From Rhizoclosmatium globosum (taxonomy: Eukaryota > Chytridiomycota > Chytridiomycetes > Chytridiales > Chytriomycetaceae), in the NCBI GenBank assembly GCA_002104985.1, contig MCGO01000097.1, forward strand, positions 62,001 to 126,000: a stretch of DNA of 64,000 bases, written 5' to 3'. This document shows, piece after piece, positions 54,589-64,000 of the stretch. A program made the translations under genes and the position numbers. Each line of letters opens with the position of its first letter. The stretch's first letter is position 1. The notes beneath the pieces were generated by a model. That model had not been told where the DNA came from. It ran no database searches and saw only the letters and a program-made list of their open reading frames with translations.

Positions 54589-55884
54589 TTAATGCAACAT
54601 GACTAAGATGCAAATAGTCAAGATACTTGAGGATGTAACGGATTTGGCATGACCAACTTTGATATTGCTTCCTCCTTTTGTGACAGAAACAATTGGAGTT
54701 TCGACCATGGAGTTTTCTGCTTGAGCAATAGTTTTGGTAACGGAGAAAGTAAGTGTGGTTGATTTGATGGTTGAATCAGGAGGCAATGTAGTTGGAACGG
54801 TCAAACTTGCCAAAGCAATCATTGACGAATATGACGAAATTGATAAAACTGTCAATCCGGGCCCAGAAGTCAATGTGCCGCCCATTGTGGATGAAGAAGT
54901 AACTGACGCGGAAGAATCTAGCTTGTTGACAACCCCAACTCCGTTTACCACCACAAACCCAACATCATCAACTGCTCGCTTTCCTCCAATAGCTTCAACA
55001 CCGAAAACAATGGAAGCGACAGCAGCATGTTCCGAATACACTGACACAATCAATTTCGTTCCCGCACTGTCCAACTGCATCGCAAACCATTCGCTCTTGT
55101 ACGATCCATCCAGAACGTAACTAAACCCAACACCCCCTGAATTCGAAAAAGATACTGTCTTGATGGTGATAGAACAAGTCACGTCGTTGTACACTTGAAT
55201 GTCTTGTGCAGACGGCATTCCAGTAAACTAGTCATACATTAACACAAAATTGCAAAAATGAAGCACAAAGTCATACCTTATATTGCGTGCTCGTAATCAA
55301 GACCACAACAGCATTAGGTCCACTCCCAAACGTAGCTCCGAGAAACGTAACTGGCGCGTCACCTGGATGGATCGGCTCCGTGATTTGAAAGAGCGAGGAA
55401 CTGACTTGGTTCGCGTTGAGTTGGTTGAGAGAGCCGGGAACGAGGGTATTCAGGGTGGCGATGATTTCAGTTGCATCTCCGACGTACTTTTGCATAGGAG
55501 TGATGGATGGAATTGGGCCGTTGGCGATGGCGGAGAAGAGTGGTGATGGGGATTGTGTTGTACACGTGGATGCAGAAGTGGATGCAGAAGTGGAACTTGG
55601 GGAAGGAGACGAGACAATTGATGTGGTGAATGGGATTGTTGATGATTTTCCTGTCAATACGCTGGTGCTGGATGTATATCCAGATGTGGTAAAATCAGAG
55701 AGGGAGAAAGTGGTCGATGGATTCAAATTTATGGTGGATCCAGATTCTGTTGTGCTTCCAGCGGTTGTTGGCAAAGTGCTGGTGGAAGTTGTAGAAGACG
55801 AAGTCAATGCTGATGTGGTCGTGCTTGACGAAGCTGACGTTGTCGAACTTGTTGTTAAACTTGTTGTTGAAGAAGCGGAAGACG

Positions 55885-55915
<31 letters not shown>

Positions 55916-56756
55916 GGGCGAGGAGGTAGAAGTCATGGTCGTACTTGTTGAAGTCGACGAGGACGTTGAAGTGGATGCAACCGAAGTAATACTTGTGCTT
56001 GTCGACGACGCAGTCGTCGAGGATGAAGTCGAAGTTGATACAGTCGAAGTTGTGCTTGTAGTGCTGGTTGTTGTTGCGTGGTTTGGGCACTTCGAGTTCG
56101 GCTTGGTATTGTCGATAAAACAGTTACCCTTGAAATTATAATTTCCAGGAAACCCAGGATAGCTTAACAAAAAAGGCGTTAGTTTGTGTTGCGTCATTAT
56201 AGAAAATAGTCCAAGCTTACTGCGTTGGGAGATATGTTCCATCTCCTATAAGGTTTCCATCAAGATACAAGTACTGGACAGTCAGAGGAAACTTTGGAAA
56301 CGGTCCATAAAATAACCCGTTCCTAATGGATCTGCAAAAAAAAAAGAGCCGAATCCCCATCATGAGATCATTTCATTCCTTGGACCTCACTCACATATAC
56401 TCAAGGTTTGGCACGCTGGTGAAGTCAGGCAAAACCGAATTCAGAGTGGAACCAATCAATTCGCTTTTTTTCCAAAAGTGTGATATGAGCCCAAGATGGT
56501 ACCAACCAACCAACCAAACCGGCGAAAAAAATCACACTCACAATCCTTTGAAAACGCCGCCAGTTCCATCACAGTGAATAGAGAGGGTCCCGCCTCCGAG
56601 ATGTGGGAAGTCTGTGCTTGATGAGGGACAGCATACGGCGTTTGGGTCGTTGAAGACTTCAGGCCAGATTGCGTTCAGAGCTTTACAGGGCTCAGTGGCG
56701 GCGGCTGCCATAGATAGCAGTCCATTCAAGACAAGAAGGTAAAACGTCAAATGCAT
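54589..56756 (-). CDS. GPI-anchored cell-surface protein 3 (short LRR part, Ser/Thr stalk, modules X and Y)
   Basis: The ATG at 56756 gives the signal peptide MHLTFYLLVLNGLLSMAAAA. A short Cys-containing segment follows (CKALNAIWPEVFNDPNAVCC, HLGGGTLSIHCDGTGGVFKG), corresponding to the Cys-rich block of the larger paralogues, then two LRR-like exons. A long stalk of almost pure Ser and Thr comes next, including a poly-Ser run encoded by repeated GAA triplets on the plus strand (55,885-55,910). Module X (IPSITPMQKYVGDATEI to VVLITSTQYK), module Y (IQVYNDVTCSITI to GFVVVNGVGVVNK), a second stalk and a hydrophobic tail (SSSILTICILVMLH) complete it. Fewer LRRs than genes 1 and 2. Probably wall- or membrane-anchored. 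Confidence 0.82.
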
Positions 56757-56902
56757 TCCGCGGGCAGTTATGTGGCTGGTAGTAAGGGTTTTTGGGTCTG
56801 GATCTCGTTTTTTGGTGGATCGATTTTGGGAGCTGTAGAAATTTTTTTGTGGGCTTGGTTCTCCCTGTTAACCACTGTTTGTATTTTAGTAAGACATATT
56901 TT

Positions 56903-57165
56903 CCCCAACTATAAAAGACGAATAAAATCAAAAGCATTTGTTTTGGATCTTAAGGATAATGCTTTCCAAGCAATGTTGCAGCCGCTTTGTTTGAGTGCCG
57001 TTTTGTTTGAGAAGATACAGCGATATAACGATTGCAACTTACCACGCCTTTGCCCAACTATAAAGACGAAGAAAATCAAAAGCGTTGCTTCCGGTCTTTA
57101 GGATAATGCTCTTCAAGCAAGGTTGCAGCCGATTTGTTTAAGAAGATGCGGCGATAGAGTGATTG
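56903..57165. repeat. Two degenerate direct repeats, period about 149 bp
   Basis: Units start at 56903 and 57052. Shared stretches include CCCAACTATAAA, AAATCAAAAGC, GGATAATGCT, CAAGCAA, GTTGCAGCCG, TTTGTTT and AGAAGAT, with substitutions and small gaps between. No coding potential is evident. The region from 57166 to 57449 shows no further structure. Confidence 0.65.
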
Positions 57166-57449
57166 GAACCCAACACAACTTTAAATCTAGTTATTTGAGA
57201 AACTGGTGTCAAGAGACACCTGTAAGTGGTCAAAGACATTCTTGCCCAACTCACACCGCCGAAAAAAGGTCTAGACTTGATATGATTGAAAAAAGGACTA
57301 TAGCAGGAAGACAGTGCTGAATTTTTCTAAAAGAAATAGTGTTTGAAATAGTCAATTATAAGTCAGATGCAGAGAATGGGTTTATTTGGGTTTGCACATT
57401 GATTGATGCAACATTATTAAGGTACTAAAAAAAACAATACAGAAAGAGT

Positions 57450-57710
57450 TCAAAGATATCTACTAGTAAACATGGCGGGAGTAGTTGTAGTGAACACATT
57501 CGGCCTAGCATCTCTCATCGTCTGTGTTGAAGCTTCAAAGATGGAAGGAGAAGTGACAGAAGATGTAGTTATCGACGGAGTCTTGAGAGAACTTGTAGTC
57601 GAGATGACGGATCCAGACTCCTTGTTTCTGAGTGCAGCCTTTTCCTTCCTTGCAATCTTCATTTGGAGGAAAGTGTCGAGAGCGATGGCGGAGTCGATTG
57701 GGCCTGGCAT
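57450..57710 (-). CDS. MPG-A family small protein, diverged copy 5
   Basis: 86 residues, beginning MPGPIDSAIALDTFLQMKIA and ending FTSRYL. It has the same N-terminal helix pattern and the same aromatic-Leu end as the other members (FQSRFL), with a longer Ser/Thr centre. An ATAAAA box (near 57,775) and an AAACCCTAAA element (near 57,828) lie upstream. It is divergently arranged with the first bZIP gene, not with an MPG-B gene. Confidence 0.75.
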   Translation of the reverse strand: MPGPIDSAIALDTFLQMKIARKEKAALRNKESGSVISTTSSLKTPSITTSSVTSPSIFEASTQTMRDARPNVFTTTTPAMFTSRYL

Positions 57711-58136
57711 TTTGTAGGGTTTCCTTGTTTGTTTTTTTAGTGGGAAAGGAGGGAGGGTCGTGGGTTCTCCTTTTTATGGTTTTGTGATTGAAACGTTGGG
57801 AGATGTTCGACATCTGTTCGAACGGGAAACCCTAAATTGTGAAACAGTGACTCCCGAGCGAATCCGTATGAATGGAAGACAGTGTGAACATCGTTCCATT
57901 AAGATTGAAGCCGTGGCTTGGGTGTTTACTTTTATGGTGAATGAATGTCTGCTGTTTGTAATAAGAAGCAGTATGAAGTGGATCCATTTTGACATGCACA
58001 CAAACTCTATTTTGCATCTGTTGTTCTTTTTTAATGTATTTTCTTTTTATAGAATATTGCATCTCTCTCTCTCTGATTCAGCACCGATTTCCAACCAAAC
58101 CCTCTTTCCTCCACCAAAAACAAATCCAAACAAACA
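57711..58136. promoter_or_regulatory. Divergent promoter between MPG-A copy 5 and bZIP gene A
   Basis: 426 bases. On the MPG side are ATAAAA and AAACCCTAAA. On the bZIP side are a TATA-like TTTTTATAGAAT (near 58,050), a CT repeat (CTCTCTCTCTC, near 58,065) and a C/A-rich leader. Confidence 0.5.
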
Positions 58137-59684
58137 ATGCACAGTCCCAAAGCCGAGACACGAGGCCGAAAGCGACTTGCCCCAGACGAAAGCACGTCGA
58201 AACGTGCGATTCAACTAAGAGAAGCGCAGCGAGTTCACCGCGAAAAGAAGGCGCTTTACATCAAAGAACTCGAAGACAAAGTCCGAATTCTCGAAAGTGA
58301 AATCAAGATTCAAAGCGACAAAGTTCGGACACTTGAACAAGAACGTGAACGAGAACGAGTTGGTTCTTTGGTGTGTTCGGTGTGTTCTGCTTCTGCTTCT
58401 GCTTCTAGTAGGACTACTACTAGTATTCAACTACAACCTACTGCTACTACTACTACTACTGCTCAACCTACTCCCAACTATCTATTACCCCTGCATACTC
58501 TGGCCTCCCTCTCAACCTCTTCCACCTCTTCCACCTCGAATGGTCCCAGTGACGCCATACACCACTCGCCACCCTCGTCCTTCTCACCCACGTCAACCTC
58601 AACCACCTCCGACCTCTTCGCCCTTCCCCTCGCCGACCTCGATTCCTTCCTGAACAACCTCGTTCCTCGAATGTTGACCAGCGAAGAACTCTACGGCCCA
58701 ATGAATGTCGACCACGCACGGCTCTGGATGAAGACTATTCCCTCGTTGAAAATGTCGGGGAATGGCGATCGTATCTGTGATTTGTTTGTGGTGCGTGTGT
58801 GTGTCTGTCGGTTTGATTTTTAGAAGGGAGCGATGACTGAAGAATGGAGCCTCGGCGGAAGAAGGTTGGAGGGTTGTCGTGGAAATATGGGGCCAATGAG
58901 GAGGAGGTTTCTGACAGATGACGTGTGGACACTGTTTAGTGAAGGCGAACAACTCTGTTGCAGAAAGAATACAGGGCATACACGAACTAATATGTAAACA
59001 CATAGGAACAATCCCGTGCATCTGATTTGGCAACAGCAAAAGCAACTACGATAAAGTACGTTCGCACCATGAGGTCCATTGTACACAACTGTACTCCTGA
59101 AGACCGCTCGCGGATCTTTGATTTGATTGCCATTATTCAGGAACAGAACTTGAATCATTTCGTGAGTTCTGTCTTTGAACTTGAGTTTTGACTGGGTAAT
59201 AATTCAATGGAATATAGAGATACATCACACAGTTCTGGACCTCAATGTTACCACCACCGAAACCCTTCATCTTTGATCCTATGAAGAAAACGCATCAAAT
59301 CATGTTTGCGTTTCAACAGCGGTTCCTCCAGGTTCCGTCTCTCGCCAACTCATTTGATGTTGTGAACGAGTTTTGCACAACTTGGGTAAGTGACTCTTCA
59401 TCCTCTGTTTTTTTTTCTCCCCCCACTGCTAAGAAAGTATATCGACAATCATTTAGACACAATCACTGGATACTCAAGAGCCAGAATACTTGATTCGACT
59501 GCATATCTGCATAGCAAAGATTGTTGTGCTTTGTAGCGTGCGAGACAGGACTAATTTCTCAGAACTCTTTTACGATATGCGTGCTGGTGTGTATCGGGAA
59601 ATCGAGAGTATGATGACAAAGATTGAAGCAAATAACAGTGGCAGTGGTAACACGATGAAAACCTATGGAACCACGACTCTGTAG
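58137..59684 (+). CDS. Atypical bZIP transcription factor A
   Basis: Exons 58137-58790, 59006-59161, 59218-59385 and 59457-59684, all in frame, give 401 residues. The basic region reads ETRGRKRLAPDES then QLREAQRVHREKK, similar to Yap/PAP1 factors (NRAAQRAFRERK) but with Leu at the position of the invariant Asn. A zipper-like helix follows (LYIKELEDKVRILESEI), then a Ser/Thr linker. The C-terminal domain shared by all four genes has LADLDSFLNNLVPRMLTSEE, LYGPMNVDHARL, KTIPSLK, then FIFDPMKKTHQIMFAFQQRF, LQVPSLANSFDVVNEFC and RLHICIAKIVVLCSVRDRTN. The C-terminal domain is unknown to me. It is a presumed nuclear regulator and the most diverged of the four. Confidence 0.85.
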
Positions 59685-59783
59685 TACCTTTCTCCCGAAC
59701 AATAAATTATACTCCAACCCACAGTTCAAATTACAAACCACGTAACCAGAAATAGAAAACCCAAACTGATTACGTATCAAAAA

Positions 59784-61105
59784 ATGGATTCAGGATCACC
59801 ATCCCCATCGACATCAGCATCCACAGACTCTTCATCACAGCCCAAGAAAGTTGAAACCCGCGGCCGAAAGAAACTTCCCAACACTGAAGCAAATGCTGCC
59901 CGGCGATCCCTTCAACTAAAGGAAGCCCAGCGAGTCCATCGTGAAAAGAAGATTCAGCATTTGAAAGACTTGGAAGATACAATCACTCAACTTCGGGAAG
60001 AGAATAAGCAAGTACAAGCCTTGAGAGAACAAGTGAAATCGTTACAGTTTGAAATGAGTGTATTGAAAGGATCCTTGACCTGTCTTGTCTGTTCCACCGC
60101 TTTGAAAGCAGTGGTACCTTCCGGACAGGATGCCGTGAATACGAATACTCTTGGCAGTGACGTTACCTCAACTGCGAGTAGTGTCAGTGAAACGTGTGGC
60201 GGAGTTTCATATCCACCAGTCTCTATTTCGCCTGAATCCGATATTCTGGACTTCCAAATGACGGAACTGGATGCATTCTTGAACAGCGTTGTACCGAAAA
60301 TGCTTACGAGTGAAGAGTTGTACGGGCCGGTGGAAGTGGATGCAGGGCGGTTGTTGGTGCGTACGATTCCGTCGTTGAAGGGGAGTAGGGATCTTGATAG
60401 GATGTTTGATTTGATGATTGTAAGTATTTTTATTTGTTTTTTGGATAATGGGGTTGTAACAAATTACTGTTTATAAGCAAAACTCGCGTGCTGCGGATTT
60501 ACCGACGGCGAAACGGATCAAGCTTCAATCTATTCGAACAATGGGGAGGATTATGGAGCAGACGAGTGTGGAAGACCGGCCCATGTTGTTTGAAGTGATG
60601 GCTGTGATTCAAGAACGGAATATCCATCATTATGTAAGTGTATAATTTCCAAGAGCTAATTGAACGCTTTATTCAACGTTTATCTCCTTTATTAGCGCTA
60701 CACAAACACGTTATGGGGAACACTCCTTCCAGTCGTCTCGCCATTCATTATCGATCCAACAAACAAAATCCACAGACTCATGCTTGAATACCAACCCCGC
60801 TTTCTCCAGATCCCGTCTCTATCCACTGCGATCAATGAAGTCAACGAATTTTGTTTCACTTGGGTGAGTCTATTCGTGGTTTCCCCGTTTAAAGACTAAA
60901 ATGCGAATTTTTAAAGGCGAGATCTGTGGATACACAAGATACAACCTCGTTTGCTCGCATTCATATATGTGTTGAGAGAATCGTGCTGCTTTGTTCGGTG
61001 AAGGATCGGGCGGAGTTTTTCTCACTGTTTTTTGAGTTGAAGGGGAGGGCGAAGGATGAGATGGAGGAGTTGTTGGTGAAGATTGAAGCTGCTTCGTTGT
61101 ATTAG
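59784..61105 (+). CDS. Atypical bZIP transcription factor B
   Basis: Exons 59784-60419, 60478-60633, 60696-60863 and 60917-61105 give 382 residues. Internal exons of 156 and 168 bases are the same size as in the other members. The basic region is QLKEAQRVHREKK with Leu for the invariant Asn. Zipper heptads run through LKDLEDTITQLREENKQVQA with an Asn in the core. The shared C-terminal domain includes ILDFQMTELDAFLNSVVPKM, LTSEELYGPVEVDAGRL, PTAKRIKLQSIRTMGRIMEQ, FIIDPTNKIHRLMLEYQPRF and IHICVERIVLLCSVKDRAEF. It begins 99 bases after gene A. Confidence 0.87.
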
Positions 61106-61431
61106 AGTGTGTTGGTTTGTGGATTCTTTTCTAGTAATTTTTGGGGTTTGATGTATAATATCAAAGTTATGATTGAAATCAGTACATACATTTTTGTCAT
61201 ACAATTGGGCCTTCCTTTCATTGGAAACGTTGCAGTCCATCAAACGTCTTTTCAGATCTTTTTTACGATATGGGAGTCGGTGTTTCGCGAAATTAAGTAT
61301 GATGCCGTGGATGGACTTAGTACCTAGTATTAATGTATAGGGAAGCACGATGTTAAAACCTTCTTAATTAAATTATGAATCCCTCCATTCTTGTCAAATA
61401 ATTCCAGAACATCTGCATCTCCAACAAAAAA
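61106..61431. other. Spacer between bZIP genes B and C
   Basis: 326 bases. The sequence around 61,205-61,300 has short similarities to the last exons of the array (LFTIWESVF/EIK-type frames), possibly a decayed remnant, but too weak to call. It must contain the gene C promoter. Confidence 0.4.
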
Positions 61432-62739
61432 ATGGATTCACCATCTATATCACCATTAATATCTGGATCCACAAACTCATCATCACAACCCAAGAAGGTT
61501 GAAACCCGCGGCCGAAAGAAACTCCCCGACACAGAAGAGAATGCCACAAGACGATCGGTGCAACTCAGACAAGCTCAACGAGCCCACCGTGAAAAGAGGA
61601 TGCAGCATTACAAGGACTTGGAAGATGAAAATACCAAGCTTCGAGAAGAAAACAAGGAAGTACAAGCTTTACGAGATCAAGTGAAAGCGCTGTTGAAATG
61701 AGTCTGTTGAAAGGATCTTTGACTTGTGTCAATTGTTCTGCAGCTTTGAACGACGTGCTACCTGTGGGACAAGTTGTAGCTAATGCGGATAATGTTGGCA
61801 GAGATGTTGAATCGATTTGTAATACTGGCACTGAAACAAATGACGGAGTTTCATGTCCGCTTGTCTCTATCTCATCTGAATATGATATATTGGACTTCCA
61901 AATGACGGAATTGGATACATTCCTGAACAGTGTTGTGCCGAAAGTTCTTACGATCGAAGAGTTGTATGGGCCTGTGGAAGTGGATGTCGGGCGGTTATTA
62001 ATGCGTACGATTCCGTCTTTGAAGGGCAGCAGGGATACCGATAGGATGTTTGATTTGATGATTGTAAGTGTCTCTATTTGGTTTGATGATGTGGCTTACG
62101 AAAACTGATTTCAGGAACACTCACGCGCGGCAGATTTACCGACGGCGAAACGGATCAAACTTCAATCGATTCGGACGATTGGAGCTATCATGCATCAGAC
62201 GAGTTTGGAAGACCGGCCCATGTTGTTTGAGGTGTTGGCTCTGGTTCAAGAGCGGAATGTTCAACATTATGTGAGTATACATTTTCAATCTGCCTACCAT
62301 CATATAAACTCCCTTTTTCTTTTACTAGCGCTATACAAACACATTATGGGGAACGCTTCTTCCAGTCGTCGCACCATTTATTATTGACCCAACCAACAAG
62401 ATCCACAAACTCATGCTTGAATACCAACCCCGCTTTCTCCAGATCCCGTCCCTATCCAACGCGATCAATGAAGTCAACGAATTGTGTTTCACTTGGGTAA
62501 TTCCGTCAGCCTCTTGAACCTCGAACTTTCGAACTAACAGACAAATCTAGGTGAAATCTGTGGACACTCACGATACGTCTGCCTTTGCTCGCATTCACAT
62601 ATGTGTTGAGAAAGTTGTGCTACTTTGTTCGGTGAAGGATCGGGCGACGTTTTTCTCACTGTTTTTTGAAATGAAGGGGAGGGCGAAGGATGAGATGGAG
62701 GAGTTGTTGGTAAAGGTTGAAGCTGCTTCTTTGTATTAG
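61432..62739 (+). pseudogene. Atypical bZIP gene C with a frameshift after the zipper
   Basis: Exon 1 runs 61432-62063; then 62115-62270, 62329-62496 and 62551-62739. The last three match gene B in length exactly. Exon 1 is 632 bases against 636 in gene B. The four missing bases lie near 61,692: gene B reads AAATCGTTACAGTTTGAAAT where this gene reads AAAGCGCTGTTGAAAT. The frame therefore stops at 61,701 (VKALLK), and the downstream domain (MSLLKGSLTC, DFQMTELDTFLNSVVPKVL) is in another frame. All other parts look intact, so the event is recent or an assembly error. As it stands, only a 89-residue bZIP peptide without the C-terminal domain would be made. Confidence 0.75.
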
Positions 62740-62986
62740 AGTGTTGGTTGTGTTTTGTATTTCGCAATTCAGCTTGCCCTTCCCGAGATTGTCGGTAATC
62801 TTTACAGCTCACAGGATTGATTAGGAAGACGGAAGGCGACAACTGCCGTTGGAACATTTAGTTACAATGTATGCAGTACATACTATTTATAAAGCCATTA
62901 TAATCAAACACATTTATTTGATTGAAAATCAGATGTGAAATCCAAACCACGTCAACCAAATAAGGTGGAGATAATCACTCAGCAAA

Positions 62987-64000
62987 ATGGACTCAACCTC
63001 GCCATCGCCACCGGCATCCACGGATCCTTATTCATCACAGCTCAAACTCGAAAACCGGGGCCGAAAGAAACTTCCCGAATCCGATCCGAATGCGACCCGG
63101 AGATCCCTTCAACTTCGAGAAGCCCAGCGAGTTCATCGTGAAAAGAAGCAGCAGCATTTGAAAGACCTGGAAGATACAGTAGCTACACTCAGAGAAGAGA
63201 ATAAGGAGGTACAATCTTTACGAGAGCAAGTGAAGGCTTTACAGCTCGAATTGAATCTTGTGAAGGGTTCTTCGATCTGTGTCGTTTGTTCCACTACACT
63301 GAAAGGTGCATCACCCACAGAACATGTAAAAGTAAAAGTCGATGATGGAGGACGGGATGTATCAAGAAGTGGCAGTGAAGCAGCTTTTGGCGGTGGTGGT
63401 GTTGGTGCTGGGGTTTCAGGTTTCGCGAGTTCGGTTTCACCCGAATCGGATCTGTTGGACTTTCAAATGACGGAGTTGGATACGTTTTTGAGTAGCGTTG
63501 TGCCAAAGATGCTTACGAGTGAGGAGTTGTATGGACCGTTGGAGGTGGATGCGGGGCGGTTGATGATGCGTACTATTCCGTCTTTGAAGGGGAGTAGTGA
63601 TCCTGATAGGATGTTTGATTTGCTTGTGGTATGCATTTTGATTATATGATTCCATCAGATATCTGATTCTTTGTTGGGTTTTATAGGAACACTCTCGAGC
63701 TTCAGATTTCACAACGGCGAAACGGATTAAACTGAAACTTATTCGAACGGGATCGAGGATGATGCAACAAACTAGTGCGGATGATCGACCTGCGTTGTTT
63801 GAATTGATTGCGATTATGCAGGAGCGGAATTTGAATCATTTTGTGAGTTTATTCCCATTCACTCGTACAGACATTTATTTAAATTGCCATGTTGTCAGAG
63901 ATACATTACAACGTTTTGGGGCACAATGTTACCTGTCGTACCTCCATTCATTATTGACCCCAACAAAAAGATTCATCGACTTATGCTCGCGTTCCAACCT
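62987..64000 (+). CDS. Atypical bZIP transcription factor D (3' end outside window)
   Basis: Exons 62987-63628, 63687-63842 and 63899 onward; the frame is open at base 64000. The basic region is QLREAQRVHREKKQQHLKDL, again Leu for the invariant Asn, followed by a zipper-like helix (TVATLREENKEVQSLREQVK). A Gly-rich insert (FGGGGVGAGVSG) sits in the linker. The shared domain follows (LLDFQMTELDTFLSSVVPKM, LTSEELYGPLEVDAGRLMMR, FIIDPNKKIHRLMLAFQP). The sizes of exon 2 (156 bases) and the position of intron 2 match the other genes. Confidence 0.85.

Noticed and set aside
55416..56141. A 241-residue acidic, Val/Glu-rich plus-strand frame
   Set aside because: It is the exact antisense of the Ser/Thr-rich stalk of surface protein 3; repeated TCA/TCT/ACT codons read as Val, Glu and Asp on the other strand. 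The same applies to the plus-strand frames at 27,011-27,484 and 33,943-34,512.
58791..59158. Minus-strand frames of 100-150 residues across bZIP A intron 1
   Set aside because: They span the 215-base intron and antisense of exon 2; exon 2 is confirmed by its match in size and sequence to the other three bZIP genes.

Overview
This 64 kb window is nuclear DNA of a fungus, most likely a zoosporic (flagellated) chytrid of the Chytridiales. The evidence is a compact, gene-dense layout with short GT-AG introns of about 50-80 bases, a fungal-style gene set (calcineurin A, Ras-GEF, Yap-like bZIPs, GPI-anchored surface proteins), cilium-associated genes absent from most non-flagellated fungi (a Tctex1/DYNLT-type dynein light chain and an LRRC9 homologue), and plant-like leucine-rich repeats. 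There are three nuclear tRNA genes (Met-CAT, Gln-TTG, Pro-TGG). I see no transposase, reverse transcriptase, CRISPR array or viral gene.

Layout. Positions 1-24,400 are mostly conserved housekeeping genes: the end of a MIX17/CHCHD2-like twin-CX9C protein, a PPIL4-type cyclophilin-RRM protein, Mn superoxide dismutase, an MGH1/GH63-like glycoside hydrolase, USP39/Sad1, an F-box LRR protein, calcineurin A, DHX35 helicase, a Ras-GEF, a Tctex1 light chain, LSM2, an orphan membrane protein, a PrxQ/Dot5 peroxiredoxin and VPS37. Positions 24,400-37,900 hold a direct segmental duplication. Each copy carries a divergent pair of tiny genes of unknown function, then a GPI-anchored LRR surface protein and the 3' end of a STAS-domain gene. 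The left STAS copy is only a fragment. HYPK and a damaged TTC36 gene lie between the copies. Positions 37,900-45,000 carry LRRC9 and a divergent cytochrome P450. Positions 45,100-47,200 hold four more tiny genes, including a third divergent pair. Positions 47,300-51,816 encode tripeptidyl peptidase II, whose 5' end I cannot find. Positions 52,200-56,760 contain two more surface-protein genes, one of them chimeric. Positions 57,450-64,000 carry a further tiny gene and a tandem array of four bZIP genes that lack the normally invariant DNA-contacting asparagine.

The most novel material is of four kinds. First, two families of very short proteins beginning MPG/MPE, nine genes in all, six of them arranged as three head-to-head pairs. 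Their promoters share TATA boxes and telobox-like AACCCTA elements, with CACGTG in the duplicated pairs. Second, the four-gene bZIP array with a shared unknown C-terminal domain. Third, the modular LRR/GPI surface-protein family with repeated upstream TTTGAGCCACATGT elements. Fourth, a recurring compositional pattern in which long coding exons switch from C-rich to G-rich in the direction of transcription.

Exon boundaries were read by eye from reading frame, GT-AG signals and known family sequence. Where exact joins are given they keep the frame; elsewhere the span runs from start codon to stop codon with introns included.
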